Origin: Sedimentisphaerales bacterium
GTDB lineage: Bacteria; Planctomycetota; Phycisphaerae; Sedimentisphaerales; Anaerobacaceae
Direction of reading: 5' to 3'
Length of the DNA: 64,000 nucleotides
Assembly (NCBI GenBank): GCA_016932835.1
Contig: JAFGCD010000057.1
Location: 37,907-101,906 of the forward strand
Positions 34,091 through 42,698 of the stretch are shown piece by piece. The notes under the pieces were generated by a model, which worked only from the letters and a program-made list of their open reading frames with translations, did no database searches and was not told the DNA's origin. Numbering within the stretch: position 1 is the first letter of the stretch; each line of letters opens with the position of its first letter. The translations under genes were made by a program, and so were the position numbers.

Positions 34091-35305
34091 CTATGCCGCC
34101 GGGACCTTGAACAGCACCATGAATACCAGGATCGTCACCAGTGCAATCACGCACGGGACCATGAATATCGAACGCCACTGGAACTGCTCGTTCTTCCTGT
34201 ACTTGTCCATGATGAATCCGGCGAACTGCGTCCCGATGAACAGCCCCACCCCCGTTGTAGCCGCGAAAAGCAGCGCCTGCATCGAGTTGCGGATTTCATC
34301 GGAGGCCTGGCTGTTCGCGAACATCTGCCCGACGATCACGAACAGCACGTAGGCCATGCCGTGGAACGATTGCGACGCCACTATCAACGCGCGTGGCTTC
34401 TCCATGACATAGACGACGTACAACAGGAACCAGAAGGAGGCTCCGACTATCAGTGTCCACTTGTACCCGATACTGCCCGTAAGTCTCACCATTATGAACC
34501 ACGTCGCCGCTGCCTGGACCGCCTGGGCTATGCCCATTGATGCCGGCACATTCTTGCTCGGTATCCCCATGTTCTGCATGAACTGTGCCGTGCCGAGGAA
34601 GTAGAACTGCATCAGTCCGAAGAATATCATGGAGACCACGAAGAACAGCAGGAAGTTGGCATTCTTGAGCATCCCCATGGCCTTGAAAATGGGCAAGCCT
34701 TCAGCAGGCGCGTCTGCGGCGACGGCTGTATCTGCCGCAGCGGCCGGCGTGTCTCCTGGCAGCAGTATCAAGCAACCGACACCCATGATAAGCGCCAATA
34801 TCGCCGCAAAGTAAAGGCAGTCCTTACCCTGTTCGCCCGTCTTGAATTTCCATCGCCACCCCGTCAGCAGCCAGCCTATCAGCGCCCATGCCACCGGAGC
34901 CCAGATAAATACCTTGGCCTGGGCGCCCGCATCTGAGACATTGGCGAAGAGTATCGCGTTGACCAGCGGAAGCGTCGCCGCGTAGAAAAGGCAGTAAACA
35001 AGCAGTATCCCGAAGATGCTCTTGAACGTCGTCTTGTTGGCAACGAGAAAAAGAAGCACCGCGCCGACTAAATGCGAAACTGCGATGATGTGTCTTGTCT
35101 CGAAGTACTTGTCCGCAAGCACCCCTGCAACCAGCGGCGAGACGATGCACGCCAGAGGCAGCGTCGCGTATATCCACCCGGTCTGTTTGCCCGTCATCTT
35201 CAGCGGCCCAAGCAGCCTGGCCGCGAGCACCGGCATCCACGCCGCCCACACGGCAAACTCCATAAACATCGCGAAGCTCAGCGCGAAGTACAGTTTTGCG
35301 TCCAT
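34091..35305 (-). CDS. MFS transporter (nucleoside:proton-symporter-like)
   Basis: 404 residues with twelve predicted membrane helices. The opening LYFALSFAMFMEFAVWAAWM and GWIYATLPLACIVSPLVAGV, with the DKYFETRHIIA loop, resemble the nucleoside:H+ symporter branch that is expanded in planctomycetes. A low-complexity Ala/Asp loop near residue 200 is the central cytoplasmic loop. GGAG lies six bases before ATG 35305. It is the last gene of an operon with a Gfo/Idh dehydrogenase and a sugar isomerase, so uptake of a sugar, polyol or nucleoside for that pathway is likely; the substrate is unknown. Confidence 0.85.
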   Translation of the reverse strand: MDAKLYFALSFAMFMEFAVWAAWMPVLAARLLGPLKMTGKQTGWIYATLPLACIVSPLVAGVLADKYFETRHIIAVSHLVGAVLLFLVANKTTFKSIFGILLVYCLFYAATLPLVNAILFANVSDAGAQAKVFIWAPVAWALIGWLLTGWRWKFKTGEQGKDCLYFAAILALIMGVGCLILLPGDTPAAAADTAVAADAPAEGLPIFKAMGMLKNANFLLFFVVSMIFFGLMQFYFLGTAQFMQNMGIPSKNVPASMGIAQAVQAAATWFIMVRLTGSIGYKWTLIVGASFWFLLYVVYVMEKPRALIVASQSFHGMAYVLFVIVGQMFANSQASDEIRNSMQALLFAATTGVGLFIGTQFAGFIMDKYRKNEQFQWRSIFMVPCVIALVTILVFMVLFKVPAA

Positions 35306-35350
35306 TTCGTTCTCCTTAACAAAAAGGTAATTATTCGCGCTTTGACCGCC

Positions 35351-36163
35351 TTATGCGTTCAGGGCGCCCAGTCTTTCTGCCGCTAATGCTATGTCACCGA
35401 CCCGGTCGTCGCCGGCTTCACGCTCGATTGCCATTGCCCCGTCGAATCCGATTTCTTCCAGCGCTGCTGCGAATCGCTCGATCCCGACCTGCCCCTCGCC
35501 CCAGGGCACTTCCGCGCCCCACGTCCCCGGAACCTTCGTCCGAGTCGCGTCCTTGACGTGCAGGTGCTTGATCCACGGCGCCAGCACCCGCATCGCCTCG
35601 ATCGGGTCGCCCTTGTCGTAGAGGATCATATTGGCCGGGTCGAAGTTCACCCCGACCGCCGGGTGCGCAAGCTCTTCGAGGAACGCCTTCAGCTCTTCAG
35701 CCGTCTCTTGCCCGGTTTCCAGCAGAAGCGTCAGCCCCTTCTCCGCGGCGATGTCCGCCAGGCACTTGATACGGTCGTGAAATTTCTTTGCGTGCGCCGC
35801 ATTGCTCTCGTCGATAAAACCGGCGTGCATCGAGAGAAACTCCACCCCCAGCGTCGCCGTCTTGTCCGCCGCCCCGGCGAAAAGCTGCTTGTTCGCCGCC
35901 CAGCAGTCGTCCGGGACCACCCCGCCGGTGACCTTTATCGCGTCAAGGCTCGAATAATCCTCCTGCGGAAAGTCGATCATCGTTGCGGTTACGGTCCAAT
36001 CCTGCTCCTGAATCTCCGCCAGCACGTGCGGGTCTTCCACCGCGCCGCGTATCCCCAGGTGGACGTGCTCGATACCGATCTTGCCGATAGCCTCGGCCAC
36101 GCCTGAAATGTCGGTTTGCAGCGACCATGTGCATACCGCAATGGGCCAATTCTTGCATTTCAT
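35351..36163 (-). CDS. Sugar phosphate isomerase/epimerase (AP endonuclease 2-like TIM barrel)
   Basis: 270 residues, a xylose-isomerase-like TIM barrel. Landmarks are VCTWSLQTD on the first strand, EFLSMHAGFIDE with a metal-site His, LLLETGQETAEELKAFLEEL with a catalytic Glu, NFDPANMILYDKGDPIEAMR, HLHVKDA with metal-binding His and Asp, and AMAIEREAGD at the end with the final Glu. These residues make a divalent-metal site for ketose/aldose or inosose chemistry. It lies 45 bases before the MFS gene and 41 bases after the Gfo/Idh gene in one operon. Confidence 0.85.
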   Translation of the reverse strand: MKCKNWPIAVCTWSLQTDISGVAEAIGKIGIEHVHLGIRGAVEDPHVLAEIQEQDWTVTATMIDFPQEDYSSLDAIKVTGGVVPDDCWAANKQLFAGAADKTATLGVEFLSMHAGFIDESNAAHAKKFHDRIKCLADIAAEKGLTLLLETGQETAEELKAFLEELAHPAVGVNFDPANMILYDKGDPIEAMRVLAPWIKHLHVKDATRTKVPGTWGAEVPWGEGQVGIERFAAALEEIGFDGAMAIEREAGDDRVGDIALAAERLGALNA

Positions 36164-36204
36164 TGCTCTTATTCTCCAAACGAAGGCTCTTGTATTTTGT
36201 CTGT

Positions 36205-37224
36205 TCAGTCCAGATCGACTATCTTTTTCCTCTGCGCCGACTTCTTCTCCGCCGCCACGATCCGAACCGACTCGCGAGATTCGTGAAGCGTTGTCACCGG
36301 CTCGACCTTCTCGCCCGCTATCGCCTTTGCAAAGTGCTTGATCTGCAGCAGCCAGCCGTCGCCCGCTTCGACTTCGGGAGTCAAAGGTTCACCGTCGGCG
36401 ACGCACAGCTTGAAAGCCTGGTTGCGAGTTATGTCGAAGAGAATCGTCGCCTTCTCTAACATGATGTTGAAGCTCATCTCGAACCCGAACGACGGCATCA
36501 TTGCCCAGCCGCCCTCGGCGACCACCGCTATATCTTCGTCGTAGATATACTCCGTCGCGATGTGCGCCAGCCCGCCGCCGGGCCCTTTGCCGGCGACGCT
36601 CGAAACGGCCCTCGGCATGCCGAAGAGATACTGCACGTAATCGGTATCGTGAATGTGCAGGTCCAGCGCCATCCCGCCGGAGCGGTCGTCGTCGCCGAAC
36701 CAGTTGTCCGCGCTCCACGTCGGCGCCGAGCCTAACCTGCGAAACGATGCCGCAAGCACCTTGCCGTACTTGCCGCTGTCGATGATTTCTTTTGCCTTTG
36801 CGTACTCAGGCCAGAACCGCACGCAGTGACCTATCTGCAGAACCTTCCCGCTCTTCTCCGCCGCCGAGATCATCCGCTCGCACTGGCCGACGTTCAGCGC
36901 CATCGGCTTCTCGCACATTACGTGCACGCCTGCCGCCAGAGCCTTGCACGAGAATTCCGGGTGCAGAATCGTCGGCAGCGTAATCGAGACAGCGTCCAGC
37001 CCGGCCTCAGCCAGCATCTTGTCGTAATCCGTGTAAATATCGAGCTTGCTGAAATCGATATCCCTTTGCGCATCCCCGATATTACCGACGGCCTTTTTCG
37101 TATCTTCGACGATGTTGGGGTTGGTCTCGCAGATCGCCGCGACCTCGGCGCCTTCGACCTTGTCCCAGCACTGGTAGTGTGTTCGGCCCATGAAGCCGAA
37201 ACCCGCAATGCCAATTCTAAGCAT
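36205..37224 (-). CDS. Gfo/Idh/MocA-family oxidoreductase
   Basis: 339 residues from ATG 37224 (GGAGG nine bases upstream); the longer frame begins with unrelated residues. The Rossmann motif GIAGFGFMGRTHYQCW is followed by MCEKPMALNVGQCERM with the catalytic-site Lys of EKP, and AVSSVAGKGPGG in the C-terminal domain. LDLHIHDTDYVQYLFG holds the usual HDxDYxxxL line. It oxidises a sugar, polyol or inositol with NAD(P). It is the first gene of the oxidoreductase-isomerase-transporter operon. Confidence 0.9.
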   Translation of the reverse strand: MLRIGIAGFGFMGRTHYQCWDKVEGAEVAAICETNPNIVEDTKKAVGNIGDAQRDIDFSKLDIYTDYDKMLAEAGLDAVSITLPTILHPEFSCKALAAGVHVMCEKPMALNVGQCERMISAAEKSGKVLQIGHCVRFWPEYAKAKEIIDSGKYGKVLAASFRRLGSAPTWSADNWFGDDDRSGGMALDLHIHDTDYVQYLFGMPRAVSSVAGKGPGGGLAHIATEYIYDEDIAVVAEGGWAMMPSFGFEMSFNIMLEKATILFDITRNQAFKLCVADGEPLTPEVEAGDGWLLQIKHFAKAIAGEKVEPVTTLHESRESVRIVAAEKKSAQRKKIVDLD

Positions 37225-37479
37225 CCTTGCTGTCCTCCAATCGGTTGTCTGTGAGCGTGTTTCTGCACTTTCTTCGCCGCCCGGTTTGGCGACACGCCTG
37301 CCGGGGCGGCGTATGACCCGGCATTCTACCAGAATTCTCCGCCCGCTCAAACCCTAATTATTCGCCATTTATCGCCGCAGAAACCGACCGCACTAAATGT
37401 GGTCCCCGCAAGAACACTAACCGCCTCAACGCCGACAGCCGGTTCGCTATTCACTTGTCAAAGGGGGCCTCAGCTTGCG

Positions 37480-37764
37480 CCCAGGCCATCGGTCTCTCGA
37501 AACGAATTCGAAAACGAGGAAGAATAAAAATTCGAAATCGAAGACGAATTCGAATCACCAGTTCGCCGGGTTTGAGATTGCTTCGTCGCTTCCCCGCTCG
37601 CAATGAGCCGGAGCGTCGGTGTGCTCATCGCGCCCGGGCGCATGCTTCGAACTTGAGAAACCGTTCGTATTCGAATTCGAAATTATTTTCCTTTCCTTTA
37701 CGATTTCGTTTCGTTTACCTTCCTTCACTTCACTTCCCTTACCTTTACTTACCTTTCCTTTCCT
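37480..37764. repeat. TTCGAA-rich and purine/pyrimidine-asymmetric tract
   Basis: Between 37500 and 37690 TTCGAA occurs at least six times, twice as overlapping GAATTCGAA. Next to it, 37685-37765 is almost purely pyrimidine on the plus strand, with repeats of CCTTT and CCTTTA. On the minus strand this tract continues the reading frame of the DUF1376-like gene beyond its TAA for 69 codons. Confidence 0.7.
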
Positions 37765-38157
37765 TTACTTGGCTATAGGCTCGCCAATGGGGTCGCTGAT
37801 AGGGTTGCTGGTAGGGTCGCTATGGCCGCCCCATCTTTTCCGGGCCCCTTTAAGTCCTGATTTCTTCCGGCTTTGCATGAGCTTTTTCGCTCTTCGCAGA
37901 TCCTCTGTCACACGTTTATGTTTGATCACGCCGTTGCGTGTTTGAAATTTTTTCTCGATCTTTTTCCAAATGTTTTCGAAGTCATCGCAGTTGCACAGTT
38001 GGCTCAGAGCCGGCGGATCGTGCTTCACCTTGCCGTCGCACCAGTACATGTACAGGGTCAGTGTGAGATAGACGCCTCGCTCGGCAGGCGTCATCATCAT
38101 GAAATCGAGGTCTGAAAAGTAGGTATTGCTGTCGAGTGTTACGTATCTGACCTTCAT
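37765..38157 (-). CDS. DUF1376-like (YdaU-type) protein, possibly truncated
   Basis: 130 residues from ATG 38157 with AAAGGA upstream. The line YVTLDSNTYFSDLDFMMMTP, then AERGVYLTLTLYMYWCDGKV and ALSQLCNCDDFENIWKKIE, resembles DUF1376, found in phage and plasmid replication proteins. The end KKSGLKGARKRWGGHSD runs into a low-complexity tail. The stop (TAA 37765) is followed in the same frame by 69 sense codons rich in Lys, Gly and Glu before TGA, as if a longer tail had been cut by one mutation. No other phage genes are near. AT content is higher here than around it, which fits transfer. Confidence 0.6.
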   Translation of the reverse strand: MKVRYVTLDSNTYFSDLDFMMMTPAERGVYLTLTLYMYWCDGKVKHDPPALSQLCNCDDFENIWKKIEKKFQTRNGVIKHKRVTEDLRRAKKLMQSRKKSGLKGARKRWGGHSDPTSNPISDPIGEPIAK

Positions 38158-38415
38158 TTTCGGTCCTTTCTGCATATATCTGTTCGTATTGATTCAATGA
38201 GCAACAAACATAGCTCTTACGTTAAATATACAACTAACAGAAAAACCTGTCAAGGAAAAGTTTGAAATTTGTAAAAAATATTTCGCATGTTGTGTAATCG
38301 CCGAACAATAAAGGACTTGCCGCAGCCGGAAATTTCGTGAACATTGGCCGTGGATCACATAGAATGCGGTGCGTTCGTGTTGTGTCTGTTTGCGATTCAG
38401 GTTCTGGAGCAGCCT

Positions 38416-39447
38416 ATGACCTCGAAAGAACGAATTTACGCGACTCTGGCGGGCGAGCCGGTCGATCGCATCGCGGTTACGCCCATTTTCATGGCCTGGG
38501 CCGCCCATTTCATCGACCGGTCATATCGCGATTACTATCTCGACGGCGATGTCCTCGTCGATTCGCAGCTTGCGGTTACACGGGCATTCGAAATCGACCA
38601 GATAAGCGCGATAAGCGATCCCTGGCGAGAGGCCTCGGCCTATGGGATGCAGTTCGAATATCCCGAGCAGGGCGTCGGCAAGCCCGCTGCCATGCTGCTC
38701 AACGGCGAAGAAGGCGACCTGGCCATGCTCAAGGCCGCCGACCTGCTCACCGCCGAGAGGACGGCCCAGCGAATCGAAAGCGTCCGCAGAATGGCTGCGG
38801 AAATCGGCGACACGCACAGCGTCCTCGGCTGGGCCGAGGGGCCCTTCGCCGAGTACGCAGACCTCCGCGGAGTAGAGGCCGCTATGTTCGACCTTATCGA
38901 CAAGCCCGACTTCTTCAAGGTCGCCGGCGACGCCATAATCGAAAACCAGATACACTTCGCCCTCGCCCAGGTCGATGCCGGCGCCGATATGATCGGTGTC
39001 GGCGATGCCGCCGCCAGTCTGATTTCGCCGGATGCGTACAAACAGTTCGTCCTGCCCCTGCAGCAGAGGCTCTTCGCCGCTATTCACGAGGCAGGCGCCG
39101 CCGTAAAGCTCCACATCTGCGGCAATATCGTCAACCATATCGCCCACATGGCGCAAAGCGGCGCCAATATTATAGACGTTGACTGGATGGTCCCGCTGGC
39201 CGAGGCCCGGCAGCTTGCAGGCCCCTATGTAACCCTCTGCGGCAATTTCGATCCCGCCGCCGTCCTCCTGCAGAGCTCGCCCCAGGCCGTCGCCGACGCC
39301 GCTAACAAGTGCATCGACGCCGCCGGGCAGCGATTCATACTAATGCCGGGCTGCGAAGTCCCACAGGACACCCCTGAAGAAAATATCCGGGCATTCTGCC
39401 CCGGGCAAGGCTGCCTCATTACGGAGAATTTGAAATGCAGAAGATAG
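38416..39447 (+). CDS. UroD-family (MtaA/CmuA-like) protein
   Basis: 343 residues from ATG 38416 (GGAG seven bases upstream). The opening TSKERIYATLAGEPVDRIAV is typical of the uroporphyrinogen-decarboxylase superfamily. VKLHICGN and LMPGCEVPQDTP supply the His/Cys/Cys zinc ligands of the methyltransferase branch (MtaA/CmuA), and GADMIGVGDAAASLISP is the central barrel line. In that branch zinc activates a thiol to take a methyl group from a corrinoid protein. No corrinoid protein gene is near, so true haem synthesis (HemE) is unlikely but the substrate is open. The gene end overlaps the next start by 13 bases. Confidence 0.82.
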   Translation: MTSKERIYATLAGEPVDRIAVTPIFMAWAAHFIDRSYRDYYLDGDVLVDSQLAVTRAFEIDQISAISDPWREASAYGMQFEYPEQGVGKPAAMLLNGEEGDLAMLKAADLLTAERTAQRIESVRRMAAEIGDTHSVLGWAEGPFAEYADLRGVEAAMFDLIDKPDFFKVAGDAIIENQIHFALAQVDAGADMIGVGDAAASLISPDAYKQFVLPLQQRLFAAIHEAGAAVKLHICGNIVNHIAHMAQSGANIIDVDWMVPLAEARQLAGPYVTLCGNFDPAAVLLQSSPQAVADAANKCIDAAGQRFILMPGCEVPQDTPEENIRAFCPGQGCLITENLKCRR

Positions 39448-40775
39448 ACAGACGAACCCTCATCGCAGGCGCCGCCGCGGGAGCGGCACTGACAATCGTA
39501 CCGAGAAACGTCCTCGGCGGCCCCGCAAATACGCCGCCCAGCGAGAAACTCAATATCGCCGGTATCGGCATCGGAGGAATGGGCCGGGCAAACCTCAAGA
39601 ATCTAAGCAGCCAGAACATCGTCGCCCTGTGCGACGTCGATTTCGACTACGCCGCTCCGACCTTCGCCGAGTACCCCGGGGCCAGACGCTACAAGGATTT
39701 CCGCCGGATGCTCGCCGACGAGAAGGACCTCGACGCCGTAATGATCGCCACACCCGACCACACTCACGCCATTATCGCGATGGCCGCAATAAAGGCCGGA
39801 AAGCACGTCTATTGCCAGAAGCCCCTCACACGCGACATCTGCGAGACCCGAAAGCTGACCGCAGCCGCCGCAAAGGCCGGTGTTACGACACAGATGGGAA
39901 TTCAGGGCCATTCCGGCGAGGGCATACGACTGGTCTGCGAGTGGATTCGAGACGGCGCCATCGGGCAGGTCCGCGCAGTCGATGCATGGTGCACCCTCAG
40001 CTACTACCCCTGGGGCCACGCATACTGGAGCACAAGCTGCCCCGAAAGGCCGAAGGAAACCCCGCCCGTCCCCGGCACGCTCGACTGGGACCTCTGGATA
40101 GGCCCTGCCCCGCACCGCCCGTATCACCCTTGCTACCACCCCGGCGTCTGGCGGGCCTGGTGGGATTTCGGCTGCGGAATGATGGGCGACAGAGGCGCAC
40201 ACACCCTCGACCCCGTGTATCTCGCTCTTGAACTCGACGCACCAACCTCGGTCGAGGCAACTACACTCGAAGGCCGGGGCGAAACCCATCCCCTCGCCGC
40301 AATTGTCAACTACAAATTCCCCGCACGCCGCGACATGCCCCCCGTAAAGCTTACCTGGTACGAAGGTCTCCAGGCCCCAAGACCGCCCGAACTCGAAGAC
40401 GGAAGGGTAATGGCAAACCCCGAAGGAGGGGCAATCTTCATCGGCGATAAGGGTAAGCTGATGTGCGGTGTCTATGGCGAGAGCCCGAGACTCATACCCG
40501 AAACGAAAATGAAGGCCTACAAACTGCCCGAAAAGACAATACCGAGAGTAACGACTTCCCACGAGATGGACTGGGTCAATGCCGCAAAAGCCGGCAAGCA
40601 GCCCGGTGCGAGTTTTGATTATTCGGGCCCGCTCAATGAGATGGTCCTGCTCGGCAATGTCGCAAAGAAATTCCAGGCAAGAATCGACTGGGACAGCGAA
40701 AATATGCGAGTCACCAATATCGCCCAGGCCAATGAATACATCTGCCGACCCTACCGCCAGGGCTGGAACCTCTGA
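39435..40775 (+). CDS. Tat-exported Gfo/Idh/MocA-family oxidoreductase
   Basis: 446 residues. The N terminus QKIDRRTLIAGAAAGAALTI has the twin Arg of a Tat signal and a hydrophobic stretch. The mature domain has a Rossmann fold NIAGIGIGGMGRANLK, ATPDHTHAIIAMAAIKAGKH and YCQKPLTRDICETRKL with the catalytic Lys. WWDFGCGMMGDRGAHTLDPV is the conserved C-domain line of the large planctomycete/Bacteroidetes secreted group. Such enzymes keep a tightly bound NAD(P) and act on sugars or glycans outside the cytoplasm. GGAG precedes the ATG by eight bases, and the start overlaps the UroD-like gene by 13 bases, so the two are coupled. Confidence 0.9.
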   Translation: MQKIDRRTLIAGAAAGAALTIVPRNVLGGPANTPPSEKLNIAGIGIGGMGRANLKNLSSQNIVALCDVDFDYAAPTFAEYPGARRYKDFRRMLADEKDLDAVMIATPDHTHAIIAMAAIKAGKHVYCQKPLTRDICETRKLTAAAAKAGVTTQMGIQGHSGEGIRLVCEWIRDGAIGQVRAVDAWCTLSYYPWGHAYWSTSCPERPKETPPVPGTLDWDLWIGPAPHRPYHPCYHPGVWRAWWDFGCGMMGDRGAHTLDPVYLALELDAPTSVEATTLEGRGETHPLAAIVNYKFPARRDMPPVKLTWYEGLQAPRPPELEDGRVMANPEGGAIFIGDKGKLMCGVYGESPRLIPETKMKAYKLPEKTIPRVTTSHEMDWVNAAKAGKQPGASFDYSGPLNEMVLLGNVAKKFQARIDWDSENMRVTNIAQANEYICRPYRQGWNL

Positions 40776-40889
40776 CCGTCAACATCTTACAGGGCGTCTG
40801 CAGCGAACCTCGCTGAGGCGATAAGAGTATGCCGATGTAGGCAGGCGATTGCTGTGCCGAAAATCAGACATCTGAGTAAGGAGGCTATT

Positions 40890-41513
40890 ATGGGCAAGCT
40901 GCTCTACGTCAAAGCTTCACCGATGCAGGATATGTCGTATTCGATGGCCGTTGCCGATGCCTTTGTCGAGACTTATTCCAGGAGACGCCCGGATGACGGA
41001 ATCGACGTGCTCGACCTTTTCACCGAGCCGTTGCCGGATTTCGATTTCGCTGCGGCCTCGGCAAAATACAAGATTATGCACGACCGGGAGCACTCGACAG
41101 AGGATAAAGAAGTCTGGTCGAAGATCGTTGCGGTAATCGAGAGGTTCGTCGCTGCCGAAAAGTACGTCTTCGCCGTGCCGATGTGGAATTTCTCGATCCC
41201 CTACAGGCTCAAGCAGTATATCGATATCATCGTCCAGCCCGGCTTCACCTTCGCCTTCAGCCAGGCAGGGTACCAAGGACTCGCAGGACCCAAGCCCGTA
41301 TTCGTCGCATACGCAAGAGGCGGTGAATACAAGGGACAAGCACAGGCCGTCGATTTCCAGAAAAAGTACTTCGAGCATCTATTGGGTTTTATCGGCTTCA
41401 AGGATATCCGCTCGGTCGTTGTCGAGCCAACCCTCGCCGGCGGGCAGGAAATCGCAAAACAACGCGTACAAGAGGCTATCGATAAGGCAAGGCTCATAGC
41501 CGCCGACTTCTGA
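40890..41513 (+). CDS. azoR: FMN-dependent NADH:quinone/azo reductase (AzoR-type)
   Basis: 207 residues from ATG 40890 with GGAGG six bases upstream. GKLLYVKASPMQDMSYSMAV matches the flavodoxin-like start of AzoR, with the phosphate-binding SP..S line. AEKYVFAVPMWNFSIPYRLK is the conserved P(M)WNF FMN contact, and FTFAFSQAGYQGLAG a second. It reduces quinones or azo compounds with NADH and protects against electrophile stress. It lies 114 bases after the oxidoreductase gene and need not be in that operon. Confidence 0.9.
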   Translation: MGKLLYVKASPMQDMSYSMAVADAFVETYSRRRPDDGIDVLDLFTEPLPDFDFAAASAKYKIMHDREHSTEDKEVWSKIVAVIERFVAAEKYVFAVPMWNFSIPYRLKQYIDIIVQPGFTFAFSQAGYQGLAGPKPVFVAYARGGEYKGQAQAVDFQKKYFEHLLGFIGFKDIRSVVVEPTLAGGQEIAKQRVQEAIDKARLIAADF

Positions 41514-41652
41514 GCGAGCCGCAGCCGAGCCGAGGAATCTATTGAAAAAAGTCCTTCTTCCTCAAACGAAGCTGCCTGAATCGCCTCGCAGCCTGTTGTG
41601 AGCAGAACCCTCGATCCTTCGCGGAGCGGCCTCAGTGATAATCAGTGCGGTT

Positions 41653-42573
41653 CTAATATCTCCGACCGCTGTTGTAGCCCGGACTCCGGAAACGACCGTA
41701 GGGATCGAGCAGACGCCGGTTCGCCTCCACCTCCGTGCCAAGCACGTCCATACGCCGGCGAAGGTCCGCCTCCATCGCCGGGATATCCTTCTGGACCTTC
41801 TGCGTGTTGTCTTTCACTTCTGCCAGTATGTCGTCGATCTTTGCCAGGCTCGCGTCGATCCTCGCGGCGCTGTCGTCTATCTTGGCCTGCAATTCGTCGA
41901 ACCTTTTCTGGAACTCCGACTGAAACTCCAGTTCTTTCAGTTTGGCCCGCGATTCCACCTGCGTTGTCCAGACCTTGCGGTCGGCTTCCAGCATTGCGAT
42001 CTGCTCGTCTATATGCCTGACTCGATCGGCGTCCGACTGCGAGGCTCCTTTGATCTGCCCTTTGGCTCGCTCGTAGAATCGAATGGCCTGGATGAAATCG
42101 TCCGGGTCGTCGTCGAAATCGCCCGTTCTGCCCGCAAAGTACTCGGCCAGGTCGCAGTAATGCTTGTATGACGATATGCTCTTGACCTGGATCGTCTTCG
42201 TGTCGATATCACGCTTGCTGTACGTGTTGACGATTACCTTGCTGCCTGTTATTTCCTCGATGATTATCTTGTTTCTGTCTTCCGTCACCAGCTTGCCGAA
42301 CGCCAGCTTGCCGTTCTCCAGGTAGAAGTCGGCTACTTGCACCGTCTCGGCTGACGTGCGGGAGCTTGATGTGCTCCTCGCCCTTACCGTTTCATACTGC
42401 GGTTCGGCGCGATCGGAGATACTGGCGGTCCTCGACAGCACCGGTACGATTTCACGACCGCTGCCCGACGACGATGCGGCAGTCGCGCTGAAATATGTGC
42501 CGGTGGTGACTATGCAGGCTGCCAGTGACACGAGAACGAGTGTCGAGATGCTTCTGGTTCCGGGGGTCTTCAT
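41653..42573 (-). CDS. Exported coiled-coil protein of unknown function
   Basis: 306 residues from ATG 42573 (GGAGG upstream). A signal peptide (SISTLVLVSLAACIVTTGTY) leads to a Ser-rich segment. A small beta domain of about 60 residues follows (FYLENGKLAFGKLVTEDRNK onward), then a long coiled coil from about 165 to 290 (ELQAKIDDSAARIDASLAKI). The end is Arg/Gly/Tyr-rich. The beta domain resembles the SH3-like pieces often seen in envelope proteins. It would sit in the periplasm. No operon partner. Confidence 0.6.
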   Translation of the reverse strand: MKTPGTRSISTLVLVSLAACIVTTGTYFSATAASSSGSGREIVPVLSRTASISDRAEPQYETVRARSTSSSRTSAETVQVADFYLENGKLAFGKLVTEDRNKIIIEEITGSKVIVNTYSKRDIDTKTIQVKSISSYKHYCDLAEYFAGRTGDFDDDPDDFIQAIRFYERAKGQIKGASQSDADRVRHIDEQIAMLEADRKVWTTQVESRAKLKELEFQSEFQKRFDELQAKIDDSAARIDASLAKIDDILAEVKDNTQKVQKDIPAMEADLRRRMDVLGTEVEANRRLLDPYGRFRSPGYNSGRRY

Positions 42574-42698
42574 TGTTCTATCCTCCAATAAAGCCGGTTC
42601 CTTGACCAAATTCTCGTGGAATTGTACCGGATTCGGAAAGGAAAAGCGAGAAAAAAATGACGATGCGGATAATTAACGTCATTCCGAACGCAAGACGG

